Positions 26,643 through 34,636 of a DNA stretch of 64,000 nucleotides are shown piece by piece. Numbering within the stretch: position 1 is the stretch's first letter; each line of letters opens with the position of its first letter. Origin of the DNA: Sphingomonadales bacterium (GTDB lineage: Bacteria > Pseudomonadota > Alphaproteobacteria > SMXS01); NCBI GenBank assembly GCA_022844405.1, contig JALHLV010000008.1, positions 86,630 through 150,629 on the forward strand. Direction: 5' to 3'. The notes beneath the pieces are model-generated. The model was not told where the DNA came from. It saw nothing but the letters and a program-made list of their open reading frames with translations, and did no database searches. The position numbers and the translations under genes are program-made.

Positions 26643-26846
26643 TTATCCCCGCACCGGCGGCGCGGCGGCGCCGCCGAACACGTAGATCAGCGCCCCGAGC
26701 GCCGCGACCAGCGCGAGCAGGAAGAACAACGCCATCCAGCGCCTGCCGCTGGTCCGCTCGTGGAGCGTGCCGCCGCGGGCTTCCTGGCCCGTCAGCACGG
26801 GCGGGTTCTCGGGGTGGAGATTGAGGTTGTCCGGTTCCTGGCTCAT
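26643..26846 (-). CDS. Small single-span membrane protein of unknown function
   Basis: A 67-residue protein, MSQEPDNLNLHPENPPVLTG at the start, with a polar first half, a basic patch (HERTSGRRW) and one strong transmembrane segment (about residues 38-58). The N-terminus is probably cytoplasmic by the positive-inside rule. I chose ATG 26846; the longer reading frame runs through a repeat and is not credible. I do not recognise a family. It lies 67 bases upstream of the CynX-type transporter gene on the same strand. Confidence 0.6.
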   Translation of the reverse strand: MSQEPDNLNLHPENPPVLTGQEARGGTLHERTSGRRWMALFFLLALVAALGALIYVFGGAAAPPVRG

Positions 26847-26907
26847 GCGGCGTAAACGCGAGCGCGGGCAGCATGTTCCTGGTGCGTGGAGCAGAACATC
26901 ATCCGCT

Positions 26908-26980
26908 CCGTGTCTCTGAGCCTGTCGAAGGGCCTGCATCCGCGTCCGTGCGAGACCCTTCGACAGGCTCAGGGACACGG
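26908..26980. repeat. Inverted repeat with CTGAGCCTGTCGAAG core
   Basis: Two 25-base arms, 26908-26932 and 26956-26980, are reverse complements at 24 of 25 positions, separated by 23 bases. The core CTGAGCCTGTCGAAG is a widespread intergenic repeat in Proteobacteria. It fills the gap between the small membrane protein and the solitary antitoxin gene and could act as a bidirectional transcription barrier or recombination site. Confidence 0.75.
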
Positions 26981-26997
26981 ATATAGGGTGACCTGCA

Positions 26998-27264
26998 TCA
27001 AACCCCTGATCTCCGGCCAATCCGTGATGAACCATCAAGCAATCCGCGCCCGGGTGTTTCCAGGTCTCGCGGCCCGTCTTCCGAAAGCAGCAGCTCCTTC
27101 AAGGACGGCCTACCTGCCGCGCTAAGTCTCCACCATTCCCGGATCGGCAACATCACCGCCACCTCGACATCGTGTTTGGCGATGAGCTGCGTTCCATCCC
27201 GCACGCACGCTTCGAGCAATTCCTCGAAACGATTTTCCGCGTCCTCCACCTGCCACGTCCTCAA
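26998..27264 (-). CDS. Phd/YefM-type antitoxin, without an adjacent toxin
   Basis: An 88-residue protein starting at TTG 27264, preceded by GGAGG at ideal spacing (MRTWQVEDAENRFEELLEAC). The pattern of a short beta strand, the helix AENRFEELLEAC, then GTQLIAKHDVEVAVMLPIREW is the Phd/YefM antitoxin DNA-binding fold. Such proteins repress their own operon and neutralise a Doc-, RelE- or PIN-type toxin normally encoded just downstream. Here the downstream side holds only an inverted repeat and an unrelated small membrane gene, so the antitoxin seems solitary. The 3-hydroxyacyl-CoA dehydrogenase gene lies upstream on the same strand, 53 bases away. Confidence 0.75.
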   Translation of the reverse strand: MRTWQVEDAENRFEELLEACVRDGTQLIAKHDVEVAVMLPIREWWRLSAAGRPSLKELLLSEDGPRDLETPGRGLLDGSSRIGRRSGV

Positions 27265-27317
27265 GGTTATCCTCCGATGACAATCTGGGCCATGATGCAG
27301 AATCCTGAAACGCGGCG

Positions 27318-29414
27318 CTACGAATTCAGCGACATCCATCCTTCGTCCGGTTCGAAGCGCGGGCCGTGGCGGCGGACCAGCTCCATCAGCTTGCGGACGA
27401 TATCCTCGACGCCCTGGCTGCGCGCGAAATGCATGGGGCCGCCGGTGACCGGCGCGAAGCCGGCGCCGAAGATCATGGCGGCGTCGACGGTGTCCGCTTC
27501 GGCGACCACGCCCTCGCGCAGGCAGGCGACGCAGGCGTTGAGGATGGGCAGGATGAGGCGGTCGGCGGTATCGGCGGGCGGATTGCCCGCACGGCCCTTG
27601 CGCGGCGCGCCGCCGCTCCAGGAATAGAAGCCCTTGCCCGTCTTCATGCCGAGGTCGCCGCGCGCCACTTTCTCGCGCAGCCGGTCCATGCCCGGCGTCG
27701 GCGGGGTGCCCCGATTCTGCCGCAGCAGGTCGGCGACGGCGAGGCAGATGTCGAGGCCGACCCGGTCGGCCAGTTCGACCGGTCCGACCGGCATGCCGAA
27801 GGCTTCGGCCGCGGCGTCGATGGTCGGCGCGGCGATGCCTTCCGCCAGCATGGCCATGGCCTCGGCCAGGTAGGGCGCCAGCGCCCGGTTCACCAGGAAG
27901 CCGGGCTCGCCGGCGACCGGCGCGGGCAGCTTGCCGATCTGCCGGACGAAGGCGCGGGCGCGGCTGAAGGTGACGTCGAAGATGTCTTCATGGGCGACGA
28001 CCTCGACCAGCTCCATGCGCGGCACCGGGTTGAAAAAGTGCAGGCCCACCAGCCGACCCGGATTGCGCAGATCCTCGCCCAGGTCCCGCAGCGCGATGCT
28101 GGAGGTGCTGGTGGCGAGCAGCGCCGACGGCTTCATGCGCGGCTCGATGCTCTCGAAGAGCGCCTTCTTCAGCTCCAGCCGCTCGGGCACCGCCTCGATC
28201 ACCAGATCGGCCCGGGCGATGCCGTGGCCGCGCGGATCGGCGACCAGCCGGTCGAGCGCATCGCGAAGATCGGTGCTCTTCACGTGGCGCTTGCCGTAGA
28301 GGGCGGCCGCTCGTCGCATGGCGGCACCGATGGCCTCGGGCTTCTGGTCCGACAGCGTGACCCTCAACCCCTTCAAGGCGCACCACGCGGCGATGTCGCC
28401 GCCCATGGCGCCGGCGCCGATGACGTGGACGTGAGTCATCGGCTTGCCGGTCTCGCCCATCCCGCGCAAGGCTTCGCGCAGGAAGAACACCCGGATCAGG
28501 TTCTGCGCGGTGCGGCTCGCCAGCAGGGCGGCGAAGCTCCTGATCTCCTCGTTGCGCATGGCGCCTGGCCGGTCGGAGAACGTCTCCCACAGATCAATCA
28601 GCGCGTAGGGCGCCGGATAGTGCGCTTCCGGCGCCCGCTTGCGCGCCTGCGCCCGCATCCGGTTGGCGAGGAACCCGCGCAATGCGGGCAGTCGCTCGAT
28701 CTTCGCGCGCAGCGTCGGTTGCGGCGGCCTGATCCGGCCGGCGACCGCGTCGCGGACGGCGGCGGCGACGTGCCGCTCCTGCGTCACCACGTCGACCAGC
28801 CCGATCGCCCTGGCGCGCGCCGCGTCGGCGGTCTTGCCGGTCAGCATCATGGTCATGGCCTCGACCGGCGCGATCAGGCCGACCGCGCGCACGGTGCCGC
28901 CGAGGCCGGGATGGAGGCCGAGCAGCACCTCGGGGAAGCCGAACGTGGCGCCGTCGACGGCGATGCGGGTCCGGCAGGCGAGCGCCAGCTCCAGGCCGCC
29001 GCCCAGGCAATGGCCGTGGATGACGGCGACCGTCGGGATAGCAAGCTCGGAAATGGCGTCCAGCACCCTGTGGCCCTGCAGCACCAGCTCTTCGGCCTCG
29101 GCCGGGTCGATCCGGCCGGCGAACCGGCCGACGTCGGCGCCGGCGCAGAACCCGGCGCGCTTGGCCGAGCGGATGACGATGCCGGACGGATGCTCCGGCA
29201 GCAGGCGCCGCAGGACGTCGGCCAGCTCGTTCAGCACTTCGTCGTCGATGGTGTTGACGGCCGCGTCCATCTTGTCGAACAGCAGCCAGGCGACGCCGTG
29301 CGCGTCGCGGCCGTAGCGCCAGTGGCGCAGCATGTGGCTCGAGCCCAGGTCGAGTCCCAGCTCCAGGTCGCGGGACTCCAGCGCCGCCAGCACGTTCCGG
29401 GAATGCGGGCGCAT
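27318..29414 (-). CDS. Bifunctional enoyl-CoA hydratase / 3-hydroxyacyl-CoA dehydrogenase (FadB/FadJ type)
   Basis: A 698-residue beta-oxidation enzyme. The N-terminal half is a crotonase domain with the oxyanion-hole segments FCAGADVGRF and HGHCLGGGLELALACR. The second half starts near residue 325 with the NAD-binding loop IGAGAMGGDIAAW and includes HFFNPVPRMELVEVV with the catalytic His. The two C-terminal 3HCDH helical domains follow. It would hydrate trans-2-enoyl-CoA and oxidise the resulting 3-hydroxyacyl-CoA. ATG 29414 lies 2 bases after the upstream thiolase stop, so the two form a coupled fadA-fadB-like pair. The open frame extends upstream through the thiolase as an artefact. Confidence 0.93.
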   Translation of the reverse strand: MRPHSRNVLAALESRDLELGLDLGSSHMLRHWRYGRDAHGVAWLLFDKMDAAVNTIDDEVLNELADVLRRLLPEHPSGIVIRSAKRAGFCAGADVGRFAGRIDPAEAEELVLQGHRVLDAISELAIPTVAVIHGHCLGGGLELALACRTRIAVDGATFGFPEVLLGLHPGLGGTVRAVGLIAPVEAMTMMLTGKTADAARARAIGLVDVVTQERHVAAAVRDAVAGRIRPPQPTLRAKIERLPALRGFLANRMRAQARKRAPEAHYPAPYALIDLWETFSDRPGAMRNEEIRSFAALLASRTAQNLIRVFFLREALRGMGETGKPMTHVHVIGAGAMGGDIAAWCALKGLRVTLSDQKPEAIGAAMRRAAALYGKRHVKSTDLRDALDRLVADPRGHGIARADLVIEAVPERLELKKALFESIEPRMKPSALLATSTSSIALRDLGEDLRNPGRLVGLHFFNPVPRMELVEVVAHEDIFDVTFSRARAFVRQIGKLPAPVAGEPGFLVNRALAPYLAEAMAMLAEGIAAPTIDAAAEAFGMPVGPVELADRVGLDICLAVADLLRQNRGTPPTPGMDRLREKVARGDLGMKTGKGFYSWSGGAPRKGRAGNPPADTADRLILPILNACVACLREGVVAEADTVDAAMIFGAGFAPVTGGPMHFARSQGVEDIVRKLMELVRRHGPRFEPDEGWMSLNS

Positions 29415-29416
29415 GG

Positions 29417-30730
29417 TCAGATCCTCTCGATCAGCATGGCGCCGCCCTGGCCGCCGCCGATGCATTCGGTGGCGATGCCGCGCCGCAGATCCATCCGGTG
29501 CAGCGCGTTCACCAGATGCAGCACGATCCGGTTGCCGCTGGCGCCAACCGGATGACCCAGGCTGATGGCGCCGCCGTCCGGGTTGAGCCGGTCGCGATCG
29601 ATCCGGCCCAACGGCGCGTCGAGGCCGAGCACGGTTTCGCAGTAGTCGGCGTCGTTCCAGGCGGCGAGGCACGACAGCACCTGCGCGGCGAACGCCTCGT
29701 TCAGCTCCCAAAGGTCGATGTCGGCCATGCCCATGCCCCGCCGCTTCAGGATATCGGTCGCGCACAAGGTTGGGCCCAGACCCATGATCGAGGGATCGAG
29801 CGCCGACCACGCGCTGTCCAGGATCACCGCGCGCGGCTTCAGCCGGTGCTTCTCCAGCGCCTCCTCGGACGCCAGGACCACCCAGGATGCGCCGTCGGTG
29901 ATCTGCGAGGAATTGCCTGCCGTCACCTTGCCCCAGGGCGGCTCGAACACCGGCTTCAGCGTGGCGAGTTTTTCCCGCGTGGTGTCGGGCCGGACGCCGT
30001 CGTCGGCGCCGAACGATCCGCCGTCGCGCGCCATGGCCGGCTCGATCTCGCCATCGAGCCAACCGCTGGTCTGCGCCAACGCCAGCCGGCGATGGCTTTC
30101 GGCGGCGTAGGCGTCGGAGGCCTCGCGCGATACCCGGAACAGATGGGCGATGATCTCGGCGGTCTGGCCCATGTTGAGCGCGACCACCGGATCGGTGAGG
30201 CCGCGCTCGAGACCGATCACCGGTTTGAGAAACCGTGGCCGGAACCCGGCCAGCGCCTTGACCCGGGCGCCCAGGTGCCGCGCCGACATCAGCGCCCCGA
30301 ACCAGGCCGCCGCGTCCTGCCGGAACACCAGCGGCGCATGGCTCAGCGATTCGGTGCCGCCGGCCAGGATCAGGTCCGCCTGGCCGCCCTGGATGGCGCG
30401 GAACGCGCTGTCGACGGACTGCATGCCGGAGCCGCAATTGATCTGTACGGTGTACGCGACCGTCGCCGCGCCCATGCCCAGCCGGAGCGCCGCGACCCGC
30501 GCCGGGTTCATCTCGTCGGCGATGACGTTGACGCAGCCCAGGATGACGCTGTCGAAGGAGTCGCGCCCGATGTCCAGCCGGTCGAGCAGCGGGCGTCCGC
30601 ACTGCACCGCCAGATCGACGGGGGTGAACGGTCCCGGCCTGCCACGCGCCCTCAGGAACGGCGTGCGCGCGCCGTCGACGATGTATACCGGCCGTCGCCG
30701 CGCAGCCTGAAATTCCGCGGATTCCTCGAT
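29417..30730 (-). CDS. Thiolase (FadI/FadA type) with a possible ATC start
   Basis: A thiolase of about 437 residues. Active-site motifs are INCGSGMQS (acyl-accepting Cys), GHPVGASG (His) and ECIGGGQGG (second Cys). It would cleave 3-ketoacyl-CoA to acetyl-CoA and a shortened acyl-CoA, completing the cycle with the downstream bifunctional enzyme. The start is unusual: no ATG, GTG or TTG lies in frame near the expected N-terminus (RPVYIVDGARTPF). ATC at 30730 is preceded by GGGAGGG at good spacing and is my working start; the nearest canonical start, GTG 30925, would add 65 low-complexity residues. A frameshift near the 5' end is the alternative. Confidence 0.85.
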   Translation of the reverse strand: MEESAEFQAARRRPVYIVDGARTPFLRARGRPGPFTPVDLAVQCGRPLLDRLDIGRDSFDSVILGCVNVIADEMNPARVAALRLGMGAATVAYTVQINCGSGMQSVDSAFRAIQGGQADLILAGGTESLSHAPLVFRQDAAAWFGALMSARHLGARVKALAGFRPRFLKPVIGLERGLTDPVVALNMGQTAEIIAHLFRVSREASDAYAAESHRRLALAQTSGWLDGEIEPAMARDGGSFGADDGVRPDTTREKLATLKPVFEPPWGKVTAGNSSQITDGASWVVLASEEALEKHRLKPRAVILDSAWSALDPSIMGLGPTLCATDILKRRGMGMADIDLWELNEAFAAQVLSCLAAWNDADYCETVLGLDAPLGRIDRDRLNPDGGAISLGHPVGASGNRIVLHLVNALHRMDLRRGIATECIGGGQGGAMLIERI

Positions 30731-30926
30731 GTCAGCCCTCCCTCGACCCGAATGCCGGCACGAACGCCGCCTCCGCCGGCCTTGTTCCGGGCCCAGCGGC
30801 GTCCATATGAGGCAAGAAGTAGGGGCAAGTGTGGCCGTTATCGGGGGGAACCTGTGGCGGCTCCAAGACGTTTCATCGATCTCGTGACGGAGCCCGCGCT
30901 GGCTTCGGATAGCAGGGGACACCACC

Positions 30927-32207
30927 GTGACCGCTCAGCCGCCGACGGCGTCGGCCGACCAGCCGGCCCTCCATCCATGGCCAGACAGCCTGCGCGGCGC
31001 CTATGCGCGCGTCCGCGGGACCACCGTCGCGCTCGCCGCGCCGCTCGCGACCGAGGATCAGGTGATCCAGAGCATGCCCGACACCAGCCCGACGAAATGG
31101 CATATGGCGCACACCACCTGGTTCTTCGAGACCTTCCTGTTGAAGCCGCATCTGCCCGGCTACCGGCCGCTGAACGAGGCCTACGACCACCTGTTCAATT
31201 CCTACTACCAGCAGATCGGCGCGCCCTTCCCGCGTCCCCGGCGCGGCCTGTTGTCGCGCCCCACCGTCGACGAGGTGCTGGACTACCGCGCCTATGTGGA
31301 TACCGCCATGGCGCGGCTGCTGGAGCGCCTCGACCCGCCGCTGGCGCCGCTGGTCGAGCTGGGGCTGAACCACGAGCAGCAGCACCAGGAGCTGCTGGTG
31401 ACCGACATCAAGCACGCGCTGTCGCTCAACCCGCTCGAGCCCGCGCCTTACGGCGCGCGCGAGCGCGGCGACGCCGGCGCTCCCGCGCCGACCTGGCAGC
31501 CCTTCGCGGGCGGCCTGCGCGAGATCGGCCATGACGGCGACGGTTTCGCTTTCGACAATGAAGGCCCGCGCCACCGCCATCACCTGGAGCCGTTCGCGCT
31601 GGCGTCGCGGCCGGTCACCAATGGCGAGTATCTGGCGTTCATGGAGGCGGGCGGCTACCGCGATCCGGCGCTGTGGCTGGCCGAGGGCTGGACCATCGCC
31701 GGCGAGCGTGGCTGGCGCGCGCCGCTTTACTGGGAACAGCGCGACGGCGTCTGGACGCGGTACACGCTGCATGGCCGCGAGCCGGTCGATCCTGCCGAGC
31801 CGGTCTGCCACGTCAGCTACTACGAGGCGGCGGCCTATGCAGCATGGGCCGGGCATCGGCTGCCGACCGAGGCGGAGTGGGAAACGGCGGCCCGGGGTTT
31901 GCCGGCCGACGGCAAATTCCTCGATCTGTCCTGCCTCGAGCCTCGCGCCGGCGCCGGCGGAGGACTGCGCCAGATGTTCGGCGATGTCTGGGAATGGACC
32001 ATGAGCGCCTACGCGCCCTATCCGCGCTACAAGGCCGCCGAGGGCGCCATCGGCGAATACAACGGCAAGTTCATGAGCAACCAGATGGTACTGCGCGGCG
32101 GTAGCTGCGCCACGCCGCGGGGCCATGTGCGCGCCACCTACCGCAACTTCTTTCCTCCCGACGCCCGCTGGCAGTTTTCGGGACTCCGGCTGGCAAAGGA
32201 CGACTGA
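30927..32207 (+). CDS. egtB: Ergothioneine biosynthesis sulfoxide synthase EgtB
   Basis: A 426-residue non-haem iron enzyme that joins hercynine to a thiol donor (gamma-glutamylcysteine or cysteine) using oxygen. The N-terminal DinB-like domain holds the three expected iron-ligand histidines: His62 (WHMAHTT) and His149/His153 (HEQQHQE). The C-terminal sulfatase-modifying-factor/FGE-like domain spans about residues 190-425 and ends RNFFPPDARWQFSGLRLAKD. The start is GTG 30927 with GGGGA upstream. Its stop TGA shares one base with the ATG of egtD, so the two are coupled. No egtC or egtE-like gene is present, as in many proteobacteria. Confidence 0.95.
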   Translation: MTAQPPTASADQPALHPWPDSLRGAYARVRGTTVALAAPLATEDQVIQSMPDTSPTKWHMAHTTWFFETFLLKPHLPGYRPLNEAYDHLFNSYYQQIGAPFPRPRRGLLSRPTVDEVLDYRAYVDTAMARLLERLDPPLAPLVELGLNHEQQHQELLVTDIKHALSLNPLEPAPYGARERGDAGAPAPTWQPFAGGLREIGHDGDGFAFDNEGPRHRHHLEPFALASRPVTNGEYLAFMEAGGYRDPALWLAEGWTIAGERGWRAPLYWEQRDGVWTRYTLHGREPVDPAEPVCHVSYYEAAAYAAWAGHRLPTEAEWETAARGLPADGKFLDLSCLEPRAGAGGGLRQMFGDVWEWTMSAYAPYPRYKAAEGAIGEYNGKFMSNQMVLRGGSCATPRGHVRATYRNFFPPDARWQFSGLRLAKDD

Positions 32208-33229
32208 TGATGGACAAGACCGCCTTCGACGCCGCCGCTCCCGAGCGGGTCGTCGATTCCCCGCTCTGCGGTGCCCCGGCCTTCCTGCTGGACCGGCATC
32301 CGCCGAAGGTCGACTTCGCGGCCGACGTGCTGGAGGGGCTGTCGAGGCCGCAGAAGCAGATCCCGCCGAAATACTTCTACGACGCACGCGGCTCGGACCT
32401 GTTCGAGCGCATCTGCCGGACGCCGGAATATTACGTCACCCGCACCGAGCTGGAGCTGCTCTCGGACATCGGCCCGGACATCGCCGGCATCGCGGGGTGC
32501 GACGTGACGGTGATCGAGTTCGGCAGCGGCTCGGACGCCAAGATCAGGCGGCTGCTCGACGCGCTGCCGAACCCGTGCGCCTATGTGGCCATCGACATCA
32601 GCCGCGCGGCGCTGGAGCGCGCCATCGAGGACCTGGCCCGCGACTATGCCGATCTCACGGTGGGCGGGATCGTCGCCGATTTCACCACACCGGTCGAGCT
32701 ACCGCCCGAGGCGTTCTCCGGCGGCAAGAAGCTGGCGTTCTTTCCGGGCTCGACCATCGGCAACATGGAACGCGGGCATGCCCGCCAGTTCCTAGCCGAC
32801 GTGCGCGCCACGCTGGCGCAAGGCGACGGCTTCCTGGTCGGCGTCGACCTGCGCAAGGGCCGCGACATCCTCGACCCGGCCTACAATGACGATGAAGGCG
32901 TGACTGCCGCCTTCAACCTGAACGTGCTGCGGCGCATCAACCGCGAGCTCGGCGGCACCATCGACCTGGGAAAATTCCGCCATCTGGCGTTCTACAACGA
33001 GGCCGACGGCCGCATCGAGATGCATCTGCAATCCACCGCCGACCAGCGGTTCGAGGTGGCGGGCGCGCAGATCGCCATGACCCGCGACGAAACCATCCAC
33101 ACGGAGAATTCCTACAAGTACTCGGTGCCCGAGTTCATCCTCGCCGCCGAGAGCGCCGGCTTTTGCGCGGTGCGGACCTGGAAGGACCGGCAATCGCTGT
33201 TCAGCATCCACTATCTGGCGGCGGTCTGA
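32207..33229 (+). CDS. egtD: L-histidine N(alpha)-methyltransferase EgtD
   Basis: A 340-residue SAM-dependent enzyme that trimethylates histidine to hercynine, the first step of ergothioneine synthesis. Family segments visible are PPKYFYDARGSDLFERICRT, PEYYVTRTE, the SAM loop EFGSGSDAKI and FFPGSTIGNME. The C-terminal ETIHTENSYKYSVPEF is also typical. The length matches the family. It overlaps egtB by one base. A short inverted repeat, CTGACCG/CGGTCAG (33226-33248), begins at its stop codon but lacks a T-run, so I do not call a terminator. Confidence 0.95.
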   Translation: MMDKTAFDAAAPERVVDSPLCGAPAFLLDRHPPKVDFAADVLEGLSRPQKQIPPKYFYDARGSDLFERICRTPEYYVTRTELELLSDIGPDIAGIAGCDVTVIEFGSGSDAKIRRLLDALPNPCAYVAIDISRAALERAIEDLARDYADLTVGGIVADFTTPVELPPEAFSGGKKLAFFPGSTIGNMERGHARQFLADVRATLAQGDGFLVGVDLRKGRDILDPAYNDDEGVTAAFNLNVLRRINRELGGTIDLGKFRHLAFYNEADGRIEMHLQSTADQRFEVAGAQIAMTRDETIHTENSYKYSVPEFILAAESAGFCAVRTWKDRQSLFSIHYLAAV

Positions 33230-33259
33230 CCGCCAAATCGCGCCGGTCAGGCGGCGGGC

Positions 33260-33718
33260 TCATGGCAAGTTGGCCGTCGCGGCCTTTTCGAGGTGTTTTT
33301 CGGCGTCCTCGATGGCCTTGCGCGCCTCGCCGATCTCGCGGTCTTCCTGCTCATGGGCCTGCCGCGCCAGTTCGATGTAGCGCTTCCTGATCTCCATGAT
33401 GTCCTTCTCGCTCAGATCCTCCAGGTCCAGCAGCGCGTTGTGCGCCTCGGCGGTGGCGCGAATCAGCTCGTCGAGCTTGATCTGGGTGGCCTTGGCCTCG
33501 CGGTTCTGGGTGTTCTGGATCAGGAACACCATCAGGAAGGTGATGACCGTCGTGCCGGTGTTGATCACCAGCTGCCAGGTGTCGCCGAACCCGAACAGCG
33601 GGCCGGTCGCCGCCCAAGCGACGATGATGCCGCAGGCCAGCGCGAAAAACACCGGATGGCCGGCCGCGTCGGCGATCCTGCCGGCGAAATGATCGAAGCC
33701 GCCGTCTTTCCTGGCCAT
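33260..33718 (-). CDS. Low-affinity iron permease-family membrane protein
   Basis: A 152-residue protein. Residues about 20-67 hold two transmembrane segments with GHPVFFALACGIIVAWAATG and the family signature INTGTTVITFLMVFLIQNTQNRE. The C-terminal 70 residues form an acidic, probably coiled helix (LDELIRATAEAHNALLDLEDL). The family name comes from fungal Fet4; transport by the bacterial members is not well shown. ATG 33718 has AGGAGG upstream. It is convergent with egtD (30-base gap) and downstream of sodC on the same strand. Confidence 0.85.
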   Translation of the reverse strand: MARKDGGFDHFAGRIADAAGHPVFFALACGIIVAWAATGPLFGFGDTWQLVINTGTTVITFLMVFLIQNTQNREAKATQIKLDELIRATAEAHNALLDLEDLSEKDIMEIRKRYIELARQAHEQEDREIGEARKAIEDAEKHLEKAATANLP

Positions 33719-33758
33719 CTCTGCCTCCTGCGTTGCGTCCGGCTATCGTGTCGATGGC

Positions 33759-34358
33759 CTACTTGGGCGGCGCAGGCCTGGAAACCTCCAGCACGCCGCA
33801 GGCGATGCGGCCGCCGGAGTTGCCCGAGGGGTCGCTCCGGTAGTCGTCAGGGCCCGCATGGACCACGAAGGACGCGCCGTCCGCGTCGTCGAGGTTGTCG
33901 GCGCTGCCCGGCGTCAGCGACACGCCGGTGAGAAACAGGTCGATGTTGAGGATGCCCGAGGCCGGCACGTCGAGGTTCGGCAGGTCGCCGGCATGGCGGC
34001 CGGCATCGTTGAGGATGCCGTGGCTGGCGTGGCCCGGGTTGAAGTGGCCGCCCGCGCTGGCGAAGTCGCCCGTGCAGATGCCCTTGTCGTGGATGTGGAA
34101 GCCGCGCGCGCCCGGCGGCAGGCCGGTGAATCTGCCGGCCATGGCAATGCCGGATTCGCCCGCGGTCAGCGTGATCGTGCCGACGGTTTCGCCTTTCTGA
34201 TCCTTCATGACCACGGTGCCGCCCGCCGGGGCCGGCTTGGTCGCTTCGCCGCCGGGCTTCGGCTGCGGTACGGCATCCCCGGCCAGGGCCGGCGCGGCGA
34301 CCGCCAGCACGAAACAGGCTGTGCCGGCCATTGCCGCGATGGTCTTCCAGTTCATCAT
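33759..34358 (-). CDS. sodC: Periplasmic Cu/Zn superoxide dismutase
   Basis: A 199-residue secreted enzyme. A signal peptide (about residues 1-26, ending APALA) precedes a Cu/Zn SOD domain that disproportionates superoxide. Metal ligands are visible in GFHIHDKG, in GGHFNPGHASHG (bridging His and zinc His), in HAGDLPNL and in FVVHAGPDDYRSDPSGNSGG. The cysteines of the conserved disulphide are in GICTGDF and RIACGVL. A Pro-rich linker sits between the signal and catalytic domains. It starts at ATG 34358 (or the adjacent ATG 34355), after GGAGAGA. It lies 40 bases upstream of the iron permease-like gene. Confidence 0.93.
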   Translation of the reverse strand: MMNWKTIAAMAGTACFVLAVAAPALAGDAVPQPKPGGEATKPAPAGGTVVMKDQKGETVGTITLTAGESGIAMAGRFTGLPPGARGFHIHDKGICTGDFASAGGHFNPGHASHGILNDAGRHAGDLPNLDVPASGILNIDLFLTGVSLTPGSADNLDDADGASFVVHAGPDDYRSDPSGNSGGRIACGVLEVSRPAPPK

Positions 34359-34636
34359 CTCGTCTCTCCATTACTCGGGCGGCACGATCGGGGCCGCCCT
34401 CTGGCGGATCGGATTGCTGGCGATCTTCGCCAGCGGTGTCATGGGCTACCACATTTTTATGCAACGGGTCGATGGCACCACCCGTGTGACTCGCGGCGGT
34501 CCAGGGATCTTACCATCCGACGGACAAACGCCCATACCGGGACCGTGTTCCGCCGCGGCGCCGTTGCCGAAACCCGCGAATCGCGCTTCAATCGCCTGCG
34601 GCGGCGCGGCGCCGTTCCGGGAGGGGGCCAAGGGTC

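Noticed and set aside
29417..30602. Upstream extension of the hydroxyacyl-CoA dehydrogenase frame through the thiolase gene
   Set aside because: The in-frame ATG at 29414 gives the complete family length; the extension is a second-frame reading of the thiolase.
33226..33248. Terminator after egtD
   Set aside because: Arms CTGACCG/CGGTCAG are present, but there is no T-run and the loop is long.
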